64,000 nt of DNA, taken from assembly GCA_951394045.1 (NCBI GenBank), contig OX595985.1, forward strand, positions 1-64,000. Direction: 5' to 3'. The DNA comes from Nitzschia sp. DOCU1 (Eukaryota > Bacillariophyta > Bacillariophyceae > Bacillariales > Bacillariaceae). Shown here one piece after another: positions 45,718 through 55,292 of the stretch; position 1 is the stretch's first letter; each line of letters begins with the position of its first letter. A model generated the notes under the pieces. It was not told where the DNA came from. It did not search any database and saw only the letters and a program-made list of their open reading frames with translations. The translations under genes and the position numbers were made by a program.

Positions 45718-46980
45718 ATGAATGTCGTTGGTGGCCCTGCAGTAGCTGCAGGACAGCAAGGGGGCGGCGCCCCGGTAGCTGGGCAGCCCCCTCAGGCTCC
45801 CCTCGGCCCCTTGCAACCTTACCAAGCATTATACAACAACGTCGCAGTCTGTCCTTTCGGCAACAACTACGCGAACATCTATGCCGAATGGGCGACGCCC
45901 GAAGGCGGTAATATTCCCAATACACCTGGACAGCTCCGTAATAAGCTGTACAGTAGTGCTATGGGAGTCCAAGGCGTGAAACTGGCTCATGTATTGCTGG
46001 TCCGGCCCACTAACGCCGGTGCAGACAACCCCGGGCTAATCCAAGGGTATCACCGCCTGGCCCAGTATCACCCACTCATTGGCGAAGCAACTAGCATGGA
46101 CAATGTCGGATACTCTTTTCTGGGCGACGTGTACGAGGGCAACGCCCCTGAGTCCTATTTTAATCGCGTCCAAACGACAAGGGTATTGACTGCCGCCGCT
46201 ATCGATCAACACTTTGCTGCGAATCCGGCCGATGAGCTCTTGGGCCCCTTTGTGGCAGGCGATCCCGACACTGAGCCGATTGGGACCCGAGTCTGCATGT
46301 TCATACCTAATAAGTATGTCACCTTGGTTATGAACCAAGGTATGTCACCAAAGAATGCTTGGCTCCGCATTCGAGCCACTATTGCCAATGCAGGAGAAGA
46401 AGCGGCAATGGAGCCGCTAATTAACTGGTTTCGAGTGGCGCTTACTCGTCCAACGGCAGGAGCGCTACCTAGACAAGCCGTGCCGCCGCCAGCATCACAA
46501 ACCTTTGTAGGAGGATGGGAGGCAGCCAAGTTCAATGCCTTTCGACAAGGACTTATTCAGCTGGACCTCCCACAGCTGAGCAATAACGCACTCACGGCCG
46601 GGGCGAACCAGATTGCGCTCGGCCTCAACCAGCTCGTCACGGAACAACGAGATGCTAGAGCTGAAGATGAGGCCCGTCGTCGCCGGGACAAGCACAAGAC
46701 CCCCGTTGATTTGTACGGCGAAGGGGGTATTTTAAAGCTACTCCGGTGGTGTGGAGTGCCTAGCGAGGCCGACTTGCCCGCCGTGCACTTGGCACTTGCA
46801 AATGCCGGACGTGGCAAGAGTGGCGGCATGACGCATCGGAGAGCGCTGCAGATAGCCGTAGACATGGAGGCGGAGGCGCTGGGCTTCAGCGACGTCGATC
46901 TCCAAATCACGTCCAGCGTTGCCACGAGAGTGGTAAACCTGGCGTGGACCTCCAGCACTCCAGACAACTTTGGCGTCTGA
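45718..46980 (+). CDS. Retrotransposon ORF1, Gag-like N-terminal part
   Basis: 420 codons from the ATG right after A1. A Gly/Ala/Pro/Gln-rich start is followed by an ordered domain (LRNKLYSSAMGVQGVKLAH, PLINWFRVALTRP, GGWEAAKFNAFRQGLIQLDL) and an Arg/Asp-rich coiled stretch (EQRDARAEDEARRRRDKHK). No enzymatic motif; its position before RT marks it as structural (Gag). It ends in TGA (46978-46980), after which the same frame stays open into ORF2, so ORF1 and ORF2 may be one protein split by a nonsense change or joined by readthrough. Confidence 0.75.
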   Translation: MNVVGGPAVAAGQQGGGAPVAGQPPQAPLGPLQPYQALYNNVAVCPFGNNYANIYAEWATPEGGNIPNTPGQLRNKLYSSAMGVQGVKLAHVLLVRPTNAGADNPGLIQGYHRLAQYHPLIGEATSMDNVGYSFLGDVYEGNAPESYFNRVQTTRVLTAAAIDQHFAANPADELLGPFVAGDPDTEPIGTRVCMFIPNKYVTLVMNQGMSPKNAWLRIRATIANAGEEAAMEPLINWFRVALTRPTAGALPRQAVPPPASQTFVGGWEAAKFNAFRQGLIQLDLPQLSNNALTAGANQIALGLNQLVTEQRDARAEDEARRRRDKHKTPVDLYGEGGILKLLRWCGVPSEADLPAVHLALANAGRGKSGGMTHRRALQIAVDMEAEALGFSDVDLQITSSVATRVVNLAWTSSTPDNFGV

Positions 46981-47004
46981 CTCCACCCCTTCGCGGTGGG
47001 ATTT

Positions 47005-47895
47005 ATGACGCGAGAGGACACTGAGCTCCAACGCACCCTCAACGAAGAAGCCGACTTGTTGTACAGCGGAGACACGGCGCCAAGCCTTCGCGATGCCCAA
47101 TCGGTAGTCAGCGCCGAAAAGGACATTCACATCCCTAAAACTTTCGCCCAAGGGCGAGAGACCATCAAGCGGACGTATCTCCTGTTCTTGGTCCTCCTTG
47201 GGAATGGGCACCGAGTAGTGGAGCACATGCGGCGTTATTTGGCCATGTACAACGATAGGGAGACGTCATTGGAGACGTCCAAGCCCCGGAACCCTCGGCA
47301 CTATTCCGTTGTACCAGCGTTGCTGATGCGGCGATTTCAGCTCGAGCTCAACGAGTGGATGAAGACGCAAGCGATCACACCGGGACTGGTCCCCATGCTG
47401 GATATCACCTTGGTTTTCCAGGAGATTGCTCTGCAGCGGGACTGGGCGCCGGAGTTCCCCGAAAAATACTTGAGCGCAGCAAGGTCGGCTAGCAGCACGG
47501 ACGAAGGTACCGTGGTGTCGGATGTCACCACTCCCACCATTGCAACGGGCACGACCAGTGGTACTCGCGCATCGTCGTGGGGCCGCAGTACTACAACTGC
47601 CACCACAACTACCCAAGGTGGAGGCGGTCAGCCGCAGCACAACCCGGCCTTTAACGGCGCAACTTTCGAGTCGTTCCGGGCCAAGAATCTGGTTACCAAG
47701 CGGGTGAAGGCCTACTGCTTGGCAAATAGCATTTCCTTGCCACTCAATCGAGATAACAAGGTTATGTGCCTAGCATGGCACCTCAAAGGTCATTGCAGCG
47801 ACGGATGCGGCAGCAAGTATGACCATCGGCCACATGACGCAGCCGAGGATCAAACATTGGTGGCCTGGGCTCAGGCCAACTACCGCACCAGCTGA
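47005..47895 (+). CDS. Retrotransposon ORF2, Gag-like with zinc knuckle-like motif
   Basis: About 296 codons from ATG 47005, in the same frame as ORF1 and open from the codon after its stop. It has helical N-terminal sequence (RTYLLFLVLLGNGHRVVEHM), a Thr/Gly-rich linker, and near the C-terminus a Cys/His cluster CLAWHLKGHCSDGCGSKYDH (C-x8-C-x3-C-x5-H), like the single zinc finger at the end of DIRS-type Gag. It ends in TGA (47893-47895), in frame with ORF3 45 nt downstream. Confidence 0.75.
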   Translation: MTREDTELQRTLNEEADLLYSGDTAPSLRDAQSVVSAEKDIHIPKTFAQGRETIKRTYLLFLVLLGNGHRVVEHMRRYLAMYNDRETSLETSKPRNPRHYSVVPALLMRRFQLELNEWMKTQAITPGLVPMLDITLVFQEIALQRDWAPEFPEKYLSAARSASSTDEGTVVSDVTTPTIATGTTSGTRASSWGRSTTTATTTTQGGGGQPQHNPAFNGATFESFRAKNLVTKRVKAYCLANSISLPLNRDNKVMCLAWHLKGHCSDGCGSKYDHRPHDAAEDQTLVAWAQANYRTS

Positions 47896-47940
47896 TTCAC
47901 CGGCGGGAGCAACGTTGATACTACATATTCTTTCCATGTT

Positions 47941-50409
47941 ATGCAATCTCATACGGACGCTCTGATGCCATCAGCTGCCATCTGCAAACCACCCGCCCCA
48001 ACCAGACCAGTGATTTCAAGGTCGGCCGCTAAGCGGCCCAAGTTGTCCTCATCCTTCGATGAATTAGGTAAGCAGGTCGTAATTGATAGTCAAGCGATTA
48101 CCAACGACATCTATCACTTGTTCCGGGAGCGCCAGGGGCAGGGAAATTTCACGAACTTGAGGAAGTACAAGAATCATCCGGCATACCCCTTGCTGCGGCT
48201 ATTACGCAGAAAGGGGGCACCGGTGGTAACGTCCACTCCACCGTGGACACTTGAGCAGAAAGACCGGGCGGTAGAGCGAGGAGCCCACCATTCGGCGACA
48301 GAATACTTGGAATTTTTGAGGGAGGAAATGTTGGACATGGTGCACAAGGCCTTTTGGATCGTCCTCCCGTATTCCAAGATCCGGCATCTCAAGAACCTCC
48401 GCGTCTCTCTGATTGGGGTGGTTCCCCAACACGAGAGGCGCCCAAGAACAATTGTCGACTACACCTTCAATGGGGTGAACGACGAAACCGTGAGGCTCTC
48501 ACCCCGCGAGGCAATGCAATTCGGCCGGGCCCTGGAAAGGATCATAACCGACGTCGTCAGAGCAGACCCCCAATATGGACCTGTCAAGTTTATCAAAATT
48601 GATATTGCAGACGGCTTCTACCGCGTCTGGGTCAGAGCAGAGGATATACCAAAGCTTGGCGTTGCCTTTCCTACGTTGGATGGAGAAGAGCCTCTCATTG
48701 CGCTACCGCTATCACTCCCCATGGGCTGGACAGAATTGCCGCCCTATTTCTGTGCAGTCACCGAAACGATTCCGGATGAAGCCAACCAACGAATTTTGCG
48801 GTGGAGACATCCAAGCCAGCACCGACTAGAAAAGTTGGCGGAGTCCCCACCACTGCCAACCTTTACAACACCACAATTCGCGCCGACCACTACGCCACTG
48901 CCCGAGCACGAGAATCCAATGCTGCCCACCCGACAACGCATGCTGGCCAAAATTGACGTATTTGTTGACGACTTCATTGGAGCCGCCCAGGGGAGCAACA
49001 GGCGACTTAGGAAGATTCGGAACATCCTCATGGACTCCATCGACGACATGTGGCGCCCCCTTTCAAGCACCGACGGCGCCCACCGCACCGAGCCGATATC
49101 CGTAAAGAAATTAAAACAAGGCGACGCGCGTTGGAGTACAGTTAAAAAGGTGCTGGGATGGGTGATCGATTCGGAGGCCATGACGATCACCTTGCCTCAG
49201 CGTCGCCTCGATCGACTGGCCGAATTATTGGCCTCTGTGCACCCCAAGCAGCGCCGGATGGAGATCAGCAAATGGCATCAAATGCTGGGCGAGCTACGAT
49301 CAATGGCCCTAGCTATACCTGGTGCCCGCGGCCTCTTCAGCCATCTTCAGCACGCCGCGAAGACGGAATACAAAGGGCGCCTGAAACTGCGTAAAGGATT
49401 TCACAGCGCCATTCAGGATTTTAAATGGCTCCATCGGGACCTTGATAGCCGCCCCACTCGGCTCTACGAATTGGTACCCACGGACCCTTCGGTTGTTGGT
49501 AGCCACGACGCTTCCGGCCTAGGAGCAGGCGGCGTTGTCCTGCCGCATCCCACCGTACAGGGGCGCCAGACCAAGCTCCTGGCTGTCAAGGAAGGATTAC
49601 TCCTACCGGCGCATCCAACTACTGCGGTGCCCATAGTGTGGCGCCACCAATTCTCCCCTACGATCACCTCGCGGCTGGTTACGTTCCGCAACCCCAACGG
49701 TGACATCAATAATTCGGAGCTCGAACTAGCCGGCAGCATCATCCATCATGAGGCCGTCGTTCAGTGCTACGATGTGCGCGAACGCACCTGCAAGTCCGAC
49801 ACTGACAACCTGGCAGCATTGTATTGGCAGCGCAAAGGTTCCGTCACGACTGCTTCTCCCACCGCGCACCTTCTCCGTATGCGAGCGCTGCACCAACGGC
49901 ACCATCGATATGTTTCCCTCAACGATTACCTGCCCGGGAGCCAAAACGAGATGGCGGACGACGCTTCTCGGTTGCATCATTTGTCTGACCTTGCCTTTTT
50001 AAATTATTTCAATTCTAAATATCCACAGACACTGTCCTGGCATCTGTGGACACCCCCGCAGCAGTTCATTTCCGCCGTGACCTCGGCCTTGCACAAGCGG
50101 ACGTGCAAGCCGGAGTCGTTCCTTCGCGTGCCCGAGCTGCCGATGCCCATTGGCACATATGGGAGGAGTTTTGCCAAGAACTCCATCTCGATCCTTCCCT
50201 TCAAGGGGTCCAAGATCCCGTCCCCTTCCTCCAAGTCTACGCCCGCCGCTACCGGACCGGAGAAATTGCCCCCCGTCAAAACCCGGTCCGCTCTAGAACA
50301 GTGGAAGATGCCCTACGAAGCATTGGGCAAACGTTCTCGAGTGTGGGGGCCCCGGACCCACGCCTCACCATCCAAGGCAAAATGGACTTTCGCCTCCAGC
50401 GCCAGCTAG
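47941..50409 (+). CDS. Retrotransposon reverse transcriptase - RNase H
   Basis: 822 codons. RT: motif A KIDIADGF (about residue 221), LPMGW (motif B region, about 260), then an insertion of roughly 70 residues rich in Pro/Thr before the FVDD catalytic box (about 341-344), and the GW primer-grip region VLGWVID (about 404). RNase H of Gypsy/DIRS type: Asp in SHDAS (523), Glu in NNSELELAG (about 595), Asp in KSDTDN (about 625), Asp in NEMADDASR (about 675). All catalytic residues are present. The last 120 codons overlap the recombinase frame and are Lys/Pro/Ser-rich without motifs, as expected when the other frame is the constrained one. It probably primes on an open or nicked RNA as a free protein; no protease or integrase is present. 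Confidence 0.95.
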   Translation: MQSHTDALMPSAAICKPPAPTRPVISRSAAKRPKLSSSFDELGKQVVIDSQAITNDIYHLFRERQGQGNFTNLRKYKNHPAYPLLRLLRRKGAPVVTSTPPWTLEQKDRAVERGAHHSATEYLEFLREEMLDMVHKAFWIVLPYSKIRHLKNLRVSLIGVVPQHERRPRTIVDYTFNGVNDETVRLSPREAMQFGRALERIITDVVRADPQYGPVKFIKIDIADGFYRVWVRAEDIPKLGVAFPTLDGEEPLIALPLSLPMGWTELPPYFCAVTETIPDEANQRILRWRHPSQHRLEKLAESPPLPTFTTPQFAPTTTPLPEHENPMLPTRQRMLAKIDVFVDDFIGAAQGSNRRLRKIRNILMDSIDDMWRPLSSTDGAHRTEPISVKKLKQGDARWSTVKKVLGWVIDSEAMTITLPQRRLDRLAELLASVHPKQRRMEISKWHQMLGELRSMALAIPGARGLFSHLQHAAKTEYKGRLKLRKGFHSAIQDFKWLHRDLDSRPTRLYELVPTDPSVVGSHDASGLGAGGVVLPHPTVQGRQTKLLAVKEGLLLPAHPTTAVPIVWRHQFSPTITSRLVTFRNPNGDINNSELELAGSIIHHEAVVQCYDVRERTCKSDTDNLAALYWQRKGSVTTASPTAHLLRMRALHQRHHRYVSLNDYLPGSQNEMADDASRLHHLSDLAFLNYFNSKYPQTLSWHLWTPPQQFISAVTSALHKRTCKPESFLRVPELPMPIGTYGRSFAKNSISILPFKGSKIPSPSSKSTPAATGPEKLPPVKTRSALEQWKMPYEALGKRSRVWGPRTHASPSKAKWTFASSAS

Positions 50410-51176
50410 CTAGCTATTCCAAGAAGGATCCTCCCCCACACCGGGTCAAACCTATACCGGTACCCATTCTTCAGCAAATCATGGCGGGCGCTATTTTATC
50501 CAACAATGTCGGCTCCCTGGCGGTCGCCGATATGATAGCCCTTGCTTTCTTCTTTCTCCTGCGCCCAGGTGAATACAGTGGCACCCCTTCCGACACCACG
50601 CCCTTTCGTTTGTGTGATGTCGGCTTGTTTATTGGTCTAGTCCGACTAGACCCCCTCACTGCCACCGACCAAGAAATTTCCACTGCCACTTTCGCCACGC
50701 TGGAATTCACCACTCAGAAGAACGGCGTTCGTGGTGAAGTCATTGGCCTTGGCCGCAGTGGTGACCCTCATTTCTGTCCTGTCTCCGCCCTGATTCAACG
50801 AGTCCTTTACCTTCGCCATCACCAGGCTCCACCTACTACATGCCTGGCTCAGTACCTTCGCAACGGCACCTGGCAACCAGTGAGACCGACAGACATCACC
50901 GATGCCCTGCGCACAGCCACCTATGCCCTAGGTCCCACCTACGGCTTCTTGCCCAAAGATATCTCTGCTCGTTCCCTTCGCGCTTCAGGTGCCATGGCCC
51001 TCCTTTGCGCCAAAATCGACACCGACCTCATCCGCCTTATTGGTCGGTGGCGCTCCGACGAAATGCTTCGATACCTACATGTTCAAGCCGCCCCTGTTAT
51101 GCAACAATTTTCTTCCCGCATGCTCCGCGATGGCGCCTTCACGCTCCACCCCAACCATGAAGTCCCCCTCTACTAA
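50019..51176 (+). CDS. Retrotransposon tyrosine recombinase
   Basis: Open from 50019 (after a TAA) to 51176, in the -1 frame relative to ORF3 and overlapping it by 391 nt. Counting from codon 50046, box I is FLLRPGEYSG (Arg173), box II ARSLRASGA (Arg312, with Ser in the place of the usual His), then GRWRSDEMLRYLHV with Trp335 and the nucleophile Tyr343. An N-terminal SAM-like helical part (HWHIWEEFCQELHLDP) precedes. It would integrate the circular cDNA at short matching sites. The first in-frame ATG is at 50382, inside the N-terminal domain, so the way translation starts (frameshift, reinitiation or splice) is unclear. Confidence 0.92.
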   Translation: MSTDTVLASVDTPAAVHFRRDLGLAQADVQAGVVPSRARAADAHWHIWEEFCQELHLDPSLQGVQDPVPFLQVYARRYRTGEIAPRQNPVRSRTVEDALRSIGQTFSSVGAPDPRLTIQGKMDFRLQRQLASYSKKDPPPHRVKPIPVPILQQIMAGAILSNNVGSLAVADMIALAFFFLLRPGEYSGTPSDTTPFRLCDVGLFIGLVRLDPLTATDQEISTATFATLEFTTQKNGVRGEVIGLGRSGDPHFCPVSALIQRVLYLRHHQAPPTTCLAQYLRNGTWQPVRPTDITDALRTATYALGPTYGFLPKDISARSLRASGAMALLCAKIDTDLIRLIGRWRSDEMLRYLHVQAAPVMQQFSSRMLRDGAFTLHPNHEVPLY

Positions 51177-51240
51177 CCTGCACCCACGCGCTGCTCCCAC
51201 CCAACTTTCCTCCGGCCCCAACGACGTGTCCGTATTCGTG

Positions 51241-51401
51241 GCTGACCGACTAGATCCATGGTCTACCGGCGTGGTGTGGGCCCCAGCTACTGCCCAGTAA
51301 CTAGGTCGCCAAACCACCAACAGCTACTACTACCTTATTATCAAATTATTATCAAATTTACAGTGCCCGAGAGTGAGCGACTGGCCAAAGCGGCGCAGCC
51401 G
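51241..51401 (+). repeat. Internal repeat B1
   Basis: 161 bp, matching B2 (51602-51751) apart from an 11-bp ATTATCAAATT duplication. It starts GCTGACCGACTAG 64 bp after the recombinase stop and abuts A2 with the shared word CCG. Confidence 0.92.
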
Positions 51402-51586
51402 CCGCCGGCCGGGCAGCGAACGTCAGGAAACGGCCGAGTGACAGGCGGGAATGACTTGACAACGTGTCGGTCATCATTCCCAGCCTCTCTAGAGACGACA
51501 GCGACGAAACAGCAGCGACAATGAGCCTCTGCTCATATTGCTCGCTATTCCATCGCTGTTAGCTCATACGCTAGTAGTTAAATAAT
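51402..51586 (+). repeat. Internal repeat A2
   Basis: 185 bp, same as A1 apart from one CT insertion. It lies between B1 and B2, the arrangement needed for circle formation in split-repeat elements. Confidence 0.93.
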
Positions 51587-51601
51587 CCCGCCCACCCGCC
51601 C

Positions 51602-51751
51602 GCTGACCGACTAGATCCATGGTCTACCGGCGTGGTGTGGGCCCCAGCTACTGCCCAGTAACTAGGTCGCCAAACCACCAACAGCTACTACTACCTTATT
51701 ATCAAATTTACAGTGCCCGAGAGTGAGCGACTGGCCAAAGCGGCGCAGCCG
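51602..51751 (+). repeat. Terminal repeat B2
   Basis: 150 bp right end of the element. It ends GCGCAGCCG before flanking DNA that begins CGAAATCAGCG. The CCG here, at the B1/A2 joint and at the start of A1 could be the recombination core. Confidence 0.9.
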
Positions 51752-52329
51752 CGAAATCAGCGATTTTCGACCCCCCACCAAAGAACGACCATGGCACTAT
51801 TTTGGAAGCAAGCCTGTGACAGCCCTTATTGCTTTCAGGCTCTGATTCGTTGCCCCCCGGGTGCTTTGAAGCCTCCCTGAATAGACTTGAGCGAATGGCA
51901 TCGTCTAGATCCGCCTACAGCAGTTGCCCTCGCTTCGTGAAATTTACGGTTTGTCGATTTCAGGACCTCCTAAATCGAGCCCGAAAAGAGCCCTAAAATC
52001 GGACCTTTTCTGGCTTTTCTCAACTCACAAGCCGTCTAGCTTAAATGATCGGGTGCTCTCGTAAACTTTGACTCATGGAAGTGGTGGGGTTATAGTTGCA
52101 GGCGTTGTAGCCGCCTTCCCACACCTACGGTCAGGTTCTTCCGTTTTTGCGCTAATCGGCCCATGAACCGACTCGCTCTTTTGGCAGTTTCGTTGGCTGC
52201 AGCAATCTTGCCGACTTGCCAAGCATAGATTCATCATGCTGGTGATTTATGCAAAATTACTGACAAAATTACTGAGGTAAAAAGATTCCAGAATACGAGA
52301 TGCGAAAATATCGCGTGCTTTCTCCTGTT
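51752..52329. other. Right flank of the retroelement, no gene seen
   Basis: About 580 bp without a convincing frame or motif. Confidence 0.5.
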
Positions 52330-52576
52330 ACTGGGACTACTACCTTGGACCTGGACTTGGACAAGCGGCGGTTCATCTCCGCGATGATGAATAAGACCCT
52401 TACCCGTGCCTTACTGGAACTACTTAGTACCTTGGACCTGGACTTTGAGGTGGTTCATCTCCGATGATGAATAAGACGCTTACCCGTGCCCTTACTGGAA
52501 CTACTTAGTACCTTGGACCTGGACGTGGACAAGCGGGGGCTCATCTCCGCAATGGTGAATAAGACGCTTACCCATG
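52330..52576 (+). repeat. Minisatellite, three units of about 82 bp
   Basis: Units start at about 52330, 52413 and 52494 with ACTGG(G)ACTAC-TA and share ACCTTGGACCTGGAC and GATGAATAAGAC-CTTACCC. The middle unit lacks GACAAGCGG. Confidence 0.85.
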
Positions 52577-52930
52577 CAATGAAGTCAAAGGTCAAGCTCC
52601 CGACAAACTATTCAATTCCGACTTGCTGAACTTCCGGTCTCATTTTACCTAGTGGGCGACAACAGCAAGGGCAGAAGGGCAATACTTCTTTACACCAGCA
52701 GTGCTGGTATCTCTACTCATATCTTTCACTGCCATTACTGCCCCAATATTCCTTGTGGGCTGCATTGGGTTCATGTTCCGCCTTGGAAAGCGAGTTGCAG
52801 TTACATTCTCGTTTGGTGGATGTGGGAAGTGTCTTCTACTATAAGAAGAAGAACCGCCGCGGCGAAGAATAAATCATCGTCACCGGAGCAAGTACCAAGG
52901 AAAATCGGGGCGAAGGGCATCGCTGGACAT

Positions 52931-53182
52931 TTTTCTGTCGTAGTGGCTTTATCCAAGATTGCGGCTTTGTGGTTTGAGTCTACGTTCCCTTCGCTACGAA
53001 TGTACTCTTAAGTTTCGACTACGATCTACCGCCGGAGATCCGTTTGGCCAAGACGACTACGACCGTCAACACCAAAGTTGCGTTCTATTATACCGGACAG
53101 TTTGCTGTCGTAGTGGTATAATCCGAGATTGTGGCTTTGTGGTTTGAGTCTACGTTCCCTCTGCTATGAATGTACTCTTAAG
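52931..53182 (+). repeat. 83-bp direct repeat pair, 169 bp apart
   Basis: 52931-53013 and 53100-53182 match with about ten differences. Both contain GGCTTTGTGGTTTGAGTCTA. No gene between them is recognised. Confidence 0.8.
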
Positions 53183-53263
53183 GTGCAGGGCTTCGATGAT
53201 AGCCTTAGCTGCTGTTGATTCTGCATTCCAAGTCCCCTTGTTGCTGAAGCTGCAGCCCTGGTT

Positions 53264-53746
53264 TTGGTACAGTTTGATTTTTGTATCTATTTTGATGCTG
53301 GGATCATTTTAATCGAGGTTCAAGATACGGGCACAGGCATGTCGCCATTACAACTCGAGACGTTCTCCTGGGATGGCATTCAATTCATAGTAAATATGTT
53401 TCAAGTTGGTCAAGGAACAGGGCGCGGGTTGTTCATTTCCAAAGGAGTCGTCGAGCATCACCATGGAAGTCAGATAGCTACATCCAAAGGCATTGGAAAG
53501 GGAACTACCTTTACCGTGCCCCTTCCCTTACAGCATGCTCTAGTGGTGGAAGACGATGCTGACAAGGAATACGAACACTGCCCAGAAAGTTTACTTAGTA
53601 ACGAAGAGCCTGCAGATGCGTCGGGGGGTACACCGTCGTCCACCGTGAGTGAACGTTCTCGTGATGGACGGCGGTCGGGGCGCGAATGCAACAAGCCAGC
53701 AGAAAATGGGGAAATCGCATTGGCTATGGTGGTGGTTGACACTTGA
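53264..53746 (+). pseudogene. Hybrid histidine kinase remnant: ATPase C-terminal half and broken receiver
   Basis: 160 codons. The histidine-kinase ATPase G1 box DTGTGM (near 53329), the G2 box GQGTGRGLFISKGVVEHHHG (near 53412) and the closing TTFTVPLPL are all clear. Dimerisation helix and N box are missing. Downstream, receiver pieces appear in two frames (NVLVMDGGRG near 53650 and ENGEIALAMV near 53705), so the receiver has frameshifts. It is unrelated at sequence level to the remnant at 18140-19672 but of the same kind. Confidence 0.7.
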
Positions 53747-54234
53747 CTTGTCTCAAACTAATCCTAGCCGCTGGATCGGATCCTTACATTTTTGGCGTTG
53801 CAGGAATTGTATTTCCAGAAGATCTTTGGCATAGCTACTCCAAGACGTTCCCTACGACCCCAATTAGCATCAACTCTTCTTTGGAGAGGAGTTGAGTCTA
53901 GCGGTCCGATTCTATACCTGTGGCTACGACGGCTATGCTCCAGCCGAACCATTTTGCTACCACTTGAGCAGTCGAGCGCACCGGCAGACTCAATAACCGA
54001 TGTCGGCGCGTGAAAAGGTACAACGAAAAGCATCGATGGATGTTGCACGTAAACAACTACAGGGTCAAGAAACACCTTTTCAAATTTGCGCTATGGGCTT
54101 GGATCTTGTTGGACGGTACAGGAATCTGCGGTAACCTTGCAAGTCGATTTCGGGGAACGACGTTTCCTGCGAGACGACGTCGCGAATGGGGCCCTTTGCA
54201 GCGATGACTTTGTACAGTCGCTGGTTTTGAGCCG
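53747..54234. other. Unassigned interval
   Basis: A frame near 54110-54240 (VDFGERRFLRDDVANGALCS) looks protein-like and may belong to the histidine-kinase gene, but no motif is decisive. Confidence 0.3.
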
Positions 54235-55250
54235 GCTCTGGCAAATGTGAGTGAAGATTCCTAGTGTCGAGTATTGCCAGCAAGATTTCCCAGCGTTCCA
54301 AAGGCCGAGCCAACTCGAATCTGCCAACATTCCGTCAAGAATCCCATCCATCCATGAATACGTTTGTCGATCAATCCAGCCCAGGCTCCCGACTTGAAGG
54401 TTACCCAGTTTTGCGCTGTAAACTTATCTATCTCAACTTGTGCAAGTTAAAGAAGGGGACCATGAGATAACAGGGATGTTCAATAGTCCATTGCGGGCTT
54501 ACGTCGATCCTGTCGATTATATTGATCATTGCGGCGGGCTACCGTCGATCCTGTCGATTATTGGGTGCCCGACCGGTATCCGTCTCTCGCATTCCTTTGG
54601 AACAAGGAGCGGCCATGTTGCTGTGGTCCAGCTGACCTTGGATTAGTCGACTGTACGGTGTCTCGGGCAAAAACATCATGCCCCCTCTATTGTATACCAC
54701 GCTGGATCTTGGTAATGTCTATTCTTTTGCACCACGAGGAGAATACACGGGGTTAGGAGACGTGGAAAAAAAGTTCGTTCGTTCGTTCTTGCCCGTCGCC
54801 TTTCGGTATATGATTCAAGTTTCCGAGGAGATGTATCTACAGTCGATCCTGTCGATTATTGGGAGACCGACCGGTATCCGTCTCTCGCATTCCTTTGGAA
54901 CAAGGAGCGGCCATGTTGCTGTGGTCCAGCTGACCTTGGATTAGTCGACTGTACGGTGTCTCGGGCAATGACATCATAGCCCCTCTATTGTATACCACGC
55001 TGGATCTTGGTAATGTCTATTCTTTTGCACCACGAGGAGAATACACGGGGTTAGGAGACGGGGAAGCAAAGTTCGTTCGTTCTTGCACGTCGCCTTTCGG
55101 TATATGATTCAAGTTTCCGAGGAGATGTATCCACCCAATTGATTGCAATCCAAAGTACGACGACGAAGCGAACAAGCCGAACCTGACAACAAAGTAGAGA
55201 GTGATGTACATGATGCGCAAAAAGGAAGTTTCGCCGAGAACTGACCCAAT
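54235..55250 (+). repeat. Repeat block epsilon, copy 3, with 298-bp internal tandem duplication
   Basis: Diverged copy of 3200-3932. Units 54544-54841 and 54842-55139 are a tandem duplication absent from the other two copies. It directly precedes the ABCA gene. Confidence 0.88.
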
Positions 55251-55292
55251 CGGTAGCGATCCAAAGTATGACGATGACGCCAAGGCAAATGA

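Larger units (their letters stand above)
45519..51751 (+). mobile_element. DIRS-order tyrosine-recombinase retrotransposon (Ngaro/PAT-like), nearly complete
   Basis: 6.2 kb with the split-direct-repeat plan A1-ORFs-B1-A2-B2: A1 45519-45701, B1 51241-51401, A2 51402-51586, B2 51602-51751. A1/A2 differ by one 2-bp indel and B1/B2 by one 11-bp indel, so insertion was recent. The genes are Gag-like ORF1 and ORF2, RT-RNase H (ORF3) and a tyrosine recombinase (ORF4) that overlaps ORF3. Known members of this order reverse-transcribe into a circle and insert by recombinase, leaving no target duplication; none is seen here. No methyltransferase motif was found, which favours Ngaro over DIRS1/PAT. The element is on the + strand, next to the inner beta copy. 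Confidence 0.93.

Noticed and set aside
49998..50018. In-frame slippery heptamer TTTAAAT (T TTA AAT in the RT frame) that could shift -1 into the recombinase
   Set aside because: After a -1 slip the new frame meets TAA at 50016-50018, just before the recombinase frame opens, so a shift here would end translation.
50262..50290. Run of six C (CCC CCC in the RT frame) as an alternative -1 slip site
   Set aside because: The phase is not X XXY YYZ and it lies well inside the recombinase N-terminal domain; too weak to claim.
45519..51751. Interpretation as an LTR retrotransposon (copia/gypsy)
   Set aside because: No integrase or aspartic protease is present, the terminal repeats are split (A1 on the left, B2 on the right), and a tyrosine recombinase replaces the integrase.
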